The notes under the pieces are model-generated. The model was not told where the DNA came from, searched no databases, and saw only the letters and a list, made by a program, of their open reading frames with translations. From positions 12,739,001-12,803,000 of the forward strand of contig CM054181.1 of NCBI GenBank assembly GCA_028829895.1: a stretch of 64,000 nucleotides of DNA, in the 5' to 3' direction. The first letter of the stretch is position 1. Each line of letters begins with the position of its first letter. A program made the position numbers and the translations under genes. Of the stretch, positions 27,801-39,800 are shown in pieces. This DNA is from Sinotaia quadrata (Eukaryota; Mollusca; Gastropoda; Architaenioglossa; Viviparidae).

Positions 27801-30800
27801 AATGGTACCAATGGGAGGACTTGCCATGTTGTTGTAGTTATTTGAAGTGGTTGTTGGAGGGTTCTTCCTTGAATAGCTGGTCTCTATGAACAAAAAGGTT
27901 AGTGTGTAGATTAGAGTTCCAGTTCCTAAAGATAAGATTATTTTAGTGAGTAAACTACAACTCCAGTCTACTACTTATCAATATTATCCAGCCCATAAAT
28001 TCTGTTTGCGTACACTTATCAAACACTCCATTATTATCTAGCCAACAAATTCTGTTTGCGTACACTTACCAAACACTCCATTATTATCCAGCCCACAAAT
28101 TCTGTTTGCATACACTTATCAAACATTTCTTCATTATCTAGCCCACAAATTATGTTTGCTTACACTTACCAAACTCTTCATCATCATCTAGCCCACAAAT
28201 TCTGTTTGCTTACACTTACCAAAATCTTCATCATCATCTAGCCCACTATTTCTGGGGATTGTTAAAGGCTGGTCACCACCTGGAAGAAACTGAAGGGGAA
28301 AAAATATAAAGTCAATATAAAACTTATGACTGGTTCAAAGATATAAAAATAAGAGCAATTAGTTTGCCAAAAGCACAATGCTAAGATATAACATCAGTTT
28401 AAAATTTAAAAACATAAAATTTATAATAATTTTGTTTACTGAGACCACATTGTTAAGGCAAACAACTTCAATCTAAAGACATAAACACTTTTCTTTTTTT
28501 TATATTCTATTATCAAAGATCATAATGTGCTGAAACATTCTATTTTCCTGATGAATTCAAGATGAAATTATAATCTAGTAATTTGAAATCACAATATCAT
28601 ATGACAAGCAAGCAAGCAATGTATCTGAGACTACATTATCATAAAGTTACAATATTATTTACTGACTGTTATCATCGTGTGATACAACAGTCAATTCATC
28701 TGGGACTACTATTTGCCATAATGTGACAGAACATTTTATTTACTTGGGGCTCATAATGTGAAATAACACTATTTTATCTAGGACCATAATGTCAAATTCT
28801 GGCACAGCACTCTATTTACCTGGAACCACTTCATCATATACATTTCATTTATATAAGACTATGTTGTCCTGGTGTGACAACATACAAGGAAGTACAATGT
28901 CATAATGTGACATGGCATCTTATTTACCTGGAACCCCACTATCATAAAGTGATGCAAAATTGTATATACCTGGGACCACACTATCATGTGACACAACACT
29001 CTATGTACCTGGGACCATAGTGTCATGATGCGAACAACCTCAGTCATGGACGGCCTTTCTCCTGGTGTGCGTGACCAGCAACTGTTTTGAAATAAAAAAA
29101 TAATAAATTACTAAGTTAAATGTGCTCTGTTTGCTTAGGCTCAAAATAATGACACCACAAATGTGCTGTCTGATTACAATGCTTGATGAAATAAAAGATT
29201 ATTAAAGTATTCAGTCAAGTGTGTTCTAAATGTTATAGGCTTGAAATAATGACATCACAAATGTGTTCTATATAAATGATACAAGTTAAAAGTGTTCTAT
29301 TTACTTACGCTCTAAATAATGACAAATCAAATATGTTATATTTGTTAAAGCTTAAAAAAATTGACACCATAAGTGTGTTAAATGTGATTCTATTTCCTTG
29401 TGTTAATCAGAAGGGCCACATAATTGCAGATTTTTTTAGGGTGTCAGCTTTCTTGAGTATTTTTTTATTCGCTGCTGTTATTTCCAAATTACAATAAGGT
29501 GTATTTTTCTTACTACTGTTGTTATTTCCAAGTTACAGTAAGGTGTATTTTTTTTATTACAGCAGGTATTTCCAAGTTACAGTAAAGTGTATTTTCTTAC
29601 CACTGCTATTATTTTTAAGTTACAGTAAAATGTATTTTCTTATCAGTGCTGCTATTTTCAAGTTACAGTAAAGAGTATTTTCTTAGGGTATTTTCTAACC
29701 ACTGCTATTTATTTTTAAGTTACAGTAAAATGTATTTTCTTATCAGTGCTGCTATTTTCAAGTTACAGTAAAGAGTATTTTCTTAGGGTATTTTCTTACC
29801 ACTGCTGTTATTTTCAAGTTACAGTAAAGGGTATTTTTTTATTGAAACTATTATTTCCAAAGGTGATTTTTTGATTACTGCTATTTCCAAGTTACAGTAA
29901 AGTGTATTTTTTATTACTGCTCTTATTTCTAAGTTGCAGTAAGGTGCATTTTTTATTGCAGCTATCATTTCCGAGTTATAGTAAAGTGTATTTTCTTAAT
30001 ACTGCTGTTATTTTCAAGTTACAGTGAAGTGTACTTTTTCCTTATGTAATGAGCTATATATAGGTACATGTAAGCTGACAATGATGGATAGTTAGACAAT
30101 GAAGGTATTAAAAGCCATAGCAGATGACAGGATCACTTTGGCTGTATTTTCATTGCTCTCTACTGATCCAACAAAGGTGACATCGTAATACTTTGGCTAC
30201 AGTTGCATTGCTCTTTATTGCATCAAACACAGTAACACTTTGAACTAGTTTCATTGCCCTTTCCTGCATCAAATGCAATTGGCATAGTAACACTTTGAAC
30301 TAGTTTCATTGCCCTTTCCTGCATCAAATGCAATTGGCACAGTAACACTTTGGCTATATTTTCACTGCTCTCTATTGCATTAAATGCAATTGGCACAGTA
30401 ACACTTTGGCTATATTTTCACTGCTCTTTATTGCATTAAATGCAATTGGCACAGTAACACTTTGGCTATATTTTCACTGCTCTTGACTGCATTAAATGCA
30501 ATTGGCACAGTAACACTTTGGCTATATTTTCACTGCTCTTGACTGCATTAAATGCAATTGGCACAGTAACACTTTGGCTATATTTTCACTGCTCTTGACT
30601 GTATTAAATGCAATTGGCACAGTAACACTTTGGCTATATTTTCACTGCTCTTGACTGCATTAAATGCAATTGCCACAGTAACACTTTGGCTATATTTTCA
30701 CTGCTCTTTACTGCATTAAATGCAATTGCCACAGTAACACTTTGGCTATATTTTCACTGCTCTTTACTGAAAACACAGTTAAAGTAACATTTTGACTATA

Positions 30801-33800
30801 CTTTTATTGCTCTTTACTGCATTAAAAAGTTTAAGCAATACTTTGGCTCACTTTCATTGTTCATGCATTGATTTGGTTTCACAAGCTACATTTAACTTGT
30901 CAATGCCATATTAAAAGATAATTCCAAAAGGAAAATGCTATGAAAGGAGGGTGCAAAGATTGTACCTTCATATAATGGGTTTGGGCAGATCAGTTTAAGA
31001 GGGGTCAGCAAGGAAGTACACATTTATTATCCATTCATCTATATATATATTGAAGTTTCCAGAATTTATATGAATATTTAAAATAGTTATTTGGAATATG
31101 CTGCTCATTCTAATAGTGCAAAAACAGAATCCAATAAAATAAATTATAAGTTTTACCTTGTTTATAAACTATATGCATTTTGTTTGCTATACACAGTTTA
31201 TCAATTGATTGTATCTTGTTCGTAAGCTGTAAGGATTTTGTTTGCTATACACTGTTCATAAAATGACTGTATCTTGTTTTGTACAGAGTACATGTATCAT
31301 GTTTGTAAACCATATGCATCTGAAACTGAATTTATAAAAGTGAAGAAACATCAAATGCTTTAAAACATTTTTATTTTAAGTGTATTCTCTCTGTATGAAA
31401 GTAGAGTTAATTATTTGGTAATTATAATTATTTTACGCAAAATAAAGTAATATGCAAAAATGGTTACAATTATGGTTATAGGTGCTAGCATTTGACAGTT
31501 ATTATATGCAAGATTTGAATTTGGTTAAGTGCTAACATCTGACAGTTATTGTACGCAAGGTTAGAATTACAGCCAGGTGCTATTATAGGTGGCTATTATA
31601 TGCAGGGTTAAGCCATAGCTTGATGCTAGCATAATATAGTTATTATTTAGCATAATATGGTTATTATATAGAAGATTAGTGCAATGGTTCGGTGCTAGCA
31701 TTTGATGGTCATTAAAAGCAAGGTTTATGGTTAGGGTCTACACTTGATGGTTTTTACTAGACACAAGAAAATCAACTTACTTTGTCATTAGGTGCTCTAG
31801 TGGTTTCGGAAGCCCTGATATTAAAGGTGGCCTAGTACCTGTCATATATTTATTTCAAATTTCAGAAATCAAAATTGATTTCATAATTCACACTATTCAA
31901 TTAATAATTCATAATTCATATAAATAAATAATTCATGCACGTGAAATACTAGTGAAGGCAAATATCTTGATTGTAAACACATTTATTAGTAATAAAAATA
32001 ATAAATATCAAGATTGTAAATGAGTCTATTAGGAGAATAGACATTATATTTTGACTGTAAATGGTTCTGAGTCAAAATAATATATCTTGAATGTAAATAG
32101 GTCTATTATTAGTAAAAGTAATATATCTTGAGCGTAAATGAGTTAAAAAGAAAGATCTTAACAGATGATGTTTATTACAAATGAAAATTATATCATATAT
32201 ATGTAATGTATGTATTGACCAAAAATGTGTCTACTGTGAGTAAAAACAACACTTATTGACTGTACCTGTCTAGGGTGAGTGAAACAATACTGTAAATGTG
32301 TATTCATGGCCTCTGTATCTGCAATCTAATGTTTTACATTTTTGCATATTCATGGCCTATTAAATGCATACATCTATTCCATATTCAGACTATTTATTCG
32401 AAATCTAAAACACTATCATTTTTTTCTTTTCTGTACCCTATGGCATAAACTCAGTTCTCAAACAGGCAAGAGTGGGAGTGCTACAAACTGTCTGAAGCAA
32501 AAGTCTTCATTATGAATTTTAATCATTCATAAAATGTTGAACTTTTTAGTTAGAGTAAACTTTGTCACAAAAATAAGTTCTGCCTACATAAATAGCTACG
32601 GTCGTTATATATGCACACATAGCAGTTCAAATTAATTAAAAGCAGCTAGTGAACAAATTTATTTCAACTTCTGAAATTTCTGTGCAAACTTCTCTAGTGT
32701 TCTCTAGCACCAAAAAATCCATGGGTTTGTTGGAGTTTTTTTGGTAGCAGTATACTGTGTAGCCAATAGCATACCAAAGTTCAGTTTATATCAACTGACT
32801 CAACATAAATGATGTCAAAAAAATGTTAACAAAACATATGTGAAGTCAAAAGTACCAAACCTATATTTTCTCATGAAGATATTAGATATTTTATATATAG
32901 CAATTCCTAGGAATGTAATCCTCCAGAAAAATGATGATCTATATATAACTTGAGTGAAAAATAACTACTGAGAATAAAATTGAATTTTACTGAAAAATGA
33001 ATAAAACATCAAATTTTTATACTATTATAACTAGAATTAATTAGAATATTTTCACATTAATTTCATTTATAATTGTGAATACTAAATTATTTATACATAT
33101 GATAATTATTCACCAGAAACCATATGAGATAGGCACCAGCAAATTCCACAACTTATACACAATGAATACAGTACGGTTAGGTGTCACATTTACTTTTCTC
33201 AACTTTTTAGTATTATACATTGTTTTTTATTACTTTATTTATATACTTAGTCAATAACTTATAATTATTTTTTCATATTTTTTTATTTTCATTTATATTA
33301 AATTTCTTCAGATATTGCAAGCTCATTAAGAAAAACATAATATATAAAACAAAATTTAACATCATAAAAATATTGTTTCATATGCTTTAATCATACCAAT
33401 CAAGAAAGGACTACTTAGTCTACAACAGTAATATTAATAATCACAATCTGCATTAGTCACATAACCTAAGCACTTACATTGTATAAACATTTAATCAGCA
33501 AATTTTCATTTTTTGCATTTTTGATTTCACTTTCTGTTTTATTAGATTTGAAACTTATAAGGAGCTAATCTTTTTTATAATAAATTTGAGATATCTCTGT
33601 GATTTATTATCACTTACACTTTCGTCTATTTGGCTAGTAGCCAGGGTGCCAACACCCCTTTGACATCACAAGCTTATGTTTTTTTGAAGAGCCCAAAACC
33701 TTTTGCCGAAAAGAAAATATATTTTAATTTACGCGTTTTTTGTTCATAAAAGAATGGCTAGGTTTAATCAAAATAATAATTTTTGTATTTAAAATTTTAT

Positions 33801-36800
33801 GAAAAAGTGTTTGAAAGCATACCAACCCTTTAACTAGATTTTACGTAGTACTGAAATATATTAACTAGATTCTATGAAATGTTAAAATATATTATTAAGA
33901 TATTATGTAATACTGAAATACTAGGATCTATATAATACTGAAATATATTAACTAGATTTTACATAACACTGAAATATATTAACTAAATTCAACAAGTTTG
34001 AACTTTCTCAAATATAATTAAGCTAATGTATATGTGCTGGTTTCCAATTGTTCTACTAGTCATGTTTAATCAACAATCATTTAAAAATTTCAGTTTTATC
34101 ACTAAATTATTTTTTTTAAATGATAAAAATTAACTTTATGACTTACCACTGTGAACAGCCCACATGATGCGAAAGGCACCCCCACCCACCTCTTCAAATG
34201 GCTTGCGTCGCGTTAGAACTTCCCACAAAATAATGCCCCAACTGAAGACATCACACCTCTCAGTGTAAGTATTACCTGTGCAATGCAAACAACAATTGTA
34301 AAATTATTCAAATTTTAATCTGAATTCCTCTCTAATGTAATGAAGTCATATAAATGTGCCTTGCCTAATTTCATATTTAAAATATTTCTAGACATTAATC
34401 TAAAACTTATTTGATCATATGGGCTAGATTTAAAAATATTTATGGAATTATTTTTTTAAATGTCATACAGGGAAGACTGAATCTGAGAAAAATAATTTTA
34501 AATGAAATCTGATTAACCTGTTTAAACAGTCTAAATAATGTATGTATGCCAAAAGCATGTGTACTCTCATGGGGTTTCAGGAACGCACACACATTTTTAT
34601 TGTCTACAAATATTTATATCCCTTAAAAACATAAACTTTTGAATCATCACAATTTTTCTATCAAAACTATAAAAAAATTAGTCAGGAGGGTAAAGGCAAA
34701 CTAAGACTTTCAAGTGTGATCACATATATATCTTGTCTATTTTCTACTTCTTGAGGACATTTTTTTTTAATTGACATAATACATATATGATTTTATCAGA
34801 AAATCTTTCCTGAAATAGAACTCTAATTTCATACCACTATCAAATAATGTTCTAAAAGTATTGTGTACAGCCCAAAAATTAAAAGAATTACTTTTAAAGA
34901 GTTCTAGAGCCAAGATCCAGCAGTTTTAAAAAAAACATCTTCCAAGACCATTGGGCACTTTAAGATTTGGCAGTTTAAGGGATTTTATCATTTACCTTCA
35001 AAGAACTTGGACCTTTTAAAAACCAGCAATTTCAGATCTTCTTAGGGGGTGTTCCGTTTATGTACTGGCAATGGAATGTGGCCATGCATCAGGTTAAGAA
35101 ATTAACTTCCAATAACTTCTGGACTTTTTAAGACAAATAGGTTAAAGAAATTACTGTGAATATCTGGAGTCAGAACTTAACAGAACTTAAAAAATACCTG
35201 CAAAGACTCCTGGAGTCAATAGTTCTAAAAATTACCTTTAAATGTCTGGAGTCAAAAGTCAGCAGTTTAAGAATTTACCTTCAAAGACCTCTGGAGCCAT
35301 CCATGCTGCACTGCCTTTGTTATTCGTCATGTGGGTCTGCTTGTCACAGGCAGTTCCAAAGTCACAAATCTTCAGTACCGTTCCAAACTGGATCAACAAC
35401 AAACTGGAATAAGAACAAGTATACGTCAGGTAATTTTTTTAAGATTACCTGAGAGGTAATCTACCTAAGAGGTCTGATCAGATGATCAGACCTCTTAATG
35501 CAATCAATAAAAACCAATGCTCATTTGATAACAGTATCAAAACTGAAAAACAATGAGTCACTCAAGTTTTATCTGAAAGGCCTTTTTAGTATTCCAATTA
35601 TGTCTACATGATTTCACAAGTCCGTATTCCATTTGAATATTCAAATTATATTTGAAAGACCTTACAAATCAACTGTTTCTTGGGGTATTTGGGTATTTAA
35701 AAATAAAAAATTTTAAAGGCCTCACAAATCAATTACATTAGAAAGGTCTCACAAATCAAACTGCTTCTTTCTGTGTATTCAAGTTAGAATATTCCTTTCT
35801 TTTGAAAGGTCTCACAAATCAGACTATTTCTGTTGGTATATTCAAAATATGCTTGAAAGGACTCACAATTCAAACTATTTCTTTCTGTTTTAAAATTAGT
35901 TTTGAAAGGCCTCACAAGCTAGACTATTTTTTTGTTAGTGTATTCAAATTATGTATGATATTGCTCACAAATTAGACTGTTTCGTTACAGCACTTTCAAG
36001 TTGTCTTAGGTGTTTTGCAAATGCGTTTCATTTAGCGCATCTAATTATACTGGAAAGATCTCACAAATAAAACAATTTTTGTAATTCATTCAAATTATAT
36101 TTGACAAATTTAGACTGTATATTTTATTTCATTCATATTATATTTTAAAGGCTTCACAAATTTAATTGTTTTTTTTAAGCGAAACTAAGTTATGGTTTAA
36201 CACACCCAGAAGGTACTTGAAAGATATCTAAAATTAGATTTTATTCTTTATAGTTCTAACAAGTTGTGCTGGAAATATCTTGGAAATTAAACTGCTTGTA
36301 TTTGTTCTTTTAAATTATATTTCAATACTGTTACGTGTGTGTGGGTGTGCATATGTGTGTACAAGCATGTCTTTGAAGTTTCATCATCATCACTGAACTT
36401 TTGAAACTTTAAATGTTGGAGATACAATTACATATTAAAATGAATATGTGATATTGAAAAGCTAGTGATCTATACATTAACTAGTGAAGGATGACCTATG
36501 CTCTTACAATGGTTGTCTCAGAAGATAACAAATCAGATTGATCACCTATGTTCACACAAACAATGTTAAAGTGAAGTAAGCACTGTTTATTATAACCCTG
36601 TCAAATCAATATTTTGGAATACATTGTATCAATAAATACTGGGCCTCAGATTATGATCTACCAGTGATGTAATTCTGTAATCAAAATGAGAAGACAAAAC
36701 TCTCCAGGTTGCCATTTGCAAGTCAAGGTTTCATGAGACAAACTAAGAGCAAAGATATATCGCCATTAGTCAATGGTCAAACTGGGAGCATGGTGCCATG

Positions 36801-39800
36801 TGGTCACATAGTTGATGCATCTGCCAAGCCATCTTGGAGTGAGAGTTAAGTTAGATTCTCAGGACCATTGTGAATTAATAAACAATGTTCAAATAAATTA
36901 TGTAGTAGTGATATTGGGTAATGGGAATTATAGCGTGTTCACTTTATTTATTTATTTATTTATAAATATTGTTTTTTTGTTATTCCTATTATTAAACTGT
37001 TGTTATCTTTCTCTATATCTTAATTAATTCTTCAGTTGGCTGTGACTGTTACTTGGATCAGCTTGCAGCAGGGGGGATGGGGGAGGCTGGGAAGAGGGCG
37101 AGCTGCATACTGAATGAAAGAGTGTTAATGAAGAGATAATATTCACCGATCCTAAAGGCAGCATTGACTAGTTTGTCGTTATTTTTAGATGAATAATTGT
37201 CTTGTGATTGGAAGGGCAGGCTAGGGTGTGGGGATATTAGCAGTATTAATATTAAATATCTAAACCAGTAGTCTTAATAATTAATACTCTAACAGTGTCA
37301 TATATAAACTCCACATGTAACACACATGTAAAAGTCTTTTATCATCCTTAACAAGTTACCTTTCTTTAATATGGTAAGTAAACAATTAAAAATAATTCTA
37401 CTGTTCTTAATTGTAGTTTGTGACAAAAAAGAACATTGTAGTTTTTTCCATTCACTATGCAAAGCCAAACAGTTAAAAGCACACTAAAACATCCAGCTTA
37501 AAGCAATTGTAGGTGAAAGCAATCAGTCTCCTACTTGGGTGGCTTGAGGTCTCTGTGCACAAGTGCCTTTGGCTTCATGTTGTGAAGATATTCGACACCC
37601 TTTGCACATTGCAACATCCAGCTTATTGAATGAGCCACTGTATAACGAGGCTGTGGATTGGAACAGTGCAGCACTGAAACAAGCAAGCAACCATGAACTT
37701 AAATAAATGTGCATGAAAGGAAAACAAACATTGTAGACTTAAAATTATGGAGCAAGCAGCCAAAGACTTAAAAATGAAACACTAAAGAAATACAAGCAAT
37801 TGTAGATATTAACAATGTAGCACTAAAACAATTAATCATGAACTCTAACAATGTAGCACTAAAACCATCAATAACTCTAACAATGTAGCACTAAAACCAT
37901 CAATAACTCTAACAATGTAGCACTAAAACAATTAATCATGAACTCTAACAATGTAGCACTAAAACCATCAATAACTCTAACAATGTAGTATTAAAACAAT
38001 CATGGACTTGAACAATGGAGCATTTAAGAAAAGTAAATATCATTACCATTATTCACAGATCACATTTAAGGAGAGTGAATGTCATTATCATTGTTCAAAA
38101 ATCACATTTAAGGAAAATAAATATTACTTATTAGTATCATTTTACAAATAACATTTTAAGAAGGTGAATGTTATTACCATTACACAAAGATAAGGCTTAA
38201 GGAAAGTGAATATAATTACTGTTATTCAAAAATCACCCTTAGTTTTTGAAAGTGAATATCATTACCACAAAACAAAGATCTCATTTAAGGAAAGTGAATG
38301 TTATTACCATTAAAGGCATTATAATAAGACTGCAAATAAGGAATGTGAATGTCATTACTATTAAAGTATTATATAAAGATCTCATTTAAGGAATGTGAAT
38401 GTTATTACCATTATACAAAGATCCCCCTTCTGCATATTCCATCACAAGGCACACCTAAAAGAAAACAAGAAGGTACTTCAGAAAGGTATGCCAGTATAAT
38501 ATTGCATGTAATCAAAAAAACTAGCAGTTTATTTTCTATGTTTCTTTCAAATTGGCCTGATCAATATCTAAATGCATAATACTTATCAGATAAATGGTAA
38601 ATAAGTTTATCTGCCCTGTAAAGATTTAATCAGAACAAACATGAGAGACATGATCAAAAGAGTAATTAAATATGTATTTCACAACAGAAATTATACCTCA
38701 GTCTTATTTCACTCTTACAGTCTTAGTAGTATATCAATACAATTTTTCTTTTCATTTAATTTAAAATCTGTACTTTTTTAGCACTTTACCTTCACTTTAT
38801 GCTGTCTATACTTCATATTTATTAAATCTTGAGATGCTTTACCTTAGTTATTGGTTATGATAATTATTAATCATCCATAACTAATTACAAGTGATGAGAA
38901 TCTTAATTTATGTTATTAGTAATTCTCCAGAAGACATCACTTGGCAGAAATGCAGGCACAGTAAATGTTTTCCCTCTACCAAAACATTAAGACAAACATT
39001 TACTGTCACACAATATTCTGTAGATGGAAAACTTCTTATCAAAGGAGAAAATAAATCCATCTTTAAACTATATTTAGCAAGCCTCCATCCACCCACTATC
39101 TCTCCAACATATGGTTATCAAAATGTGTAAGCTATAAAAGTATAAATAAATGTATTAAATCAACAATCAAATATACATATAACAAATACAATGAAAAACT
39201 TACTTGACATCAATAGTTCCACGAAACCACATTTGAATATTCTAACAAATAATTCAGCACACACTATATTCTACTGATGTAAGGCAGCAAGATATGCTGA
39301 CTAGCTGAACAATTTCTAGTGTAGAGAAGTTGTTGGACATTGATACATTTATCCGTTTGAAGGAGTTGACATGGCAAAAAGAAGCATCCAGGTTCACTCT
39401 AAGTTTTCAACATGTGAGTGGGGCACATGGAGCTGACGTAATAACTGCTGACAATAACTTGTGCCTTTGTTGCAAAAGTGCACAGAAGGACTATTGAGAC
39501 AGCAGTTAAACAAGGTTATGTAAAACTATTATCACTTATCTCTAATAATTCCATTTCCGTTCTGATAAGACTATCATGTGATTTGTATTGACATATTAGT
39601 TATTACTGAATTGTATTTTAGTATAAGACTGTGAAACATAGGAATTATCCAAATGTGGGTTCATGGAGATATCGATGTCATCTATTTCATTGTATTTGTC
39701 ATATGTATATTTGATTGTTGATTTAATAAATTTAGTATTAAACTTATTCATATTGACCTTCTTACGCATATTGATAACTTTATGTTGGAGAAGAAAGTCA

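Noticed and set aside
31460..31838. Exon 7 donor as source of the adjacent array
   Set aside because: Only the TAGGTGCT core is clearly shared, so the case is much weaker than for exons 3, 5, 8, 9, 10 and 11.
37488..37625. AACATCCAGCTTA shared by intron 4 (37,488-37,500) and exon 4 (37,613-37,625)
   Set aside because: Only 13 bases match and the flanks do not; it may be another copy event but is too short to claim.
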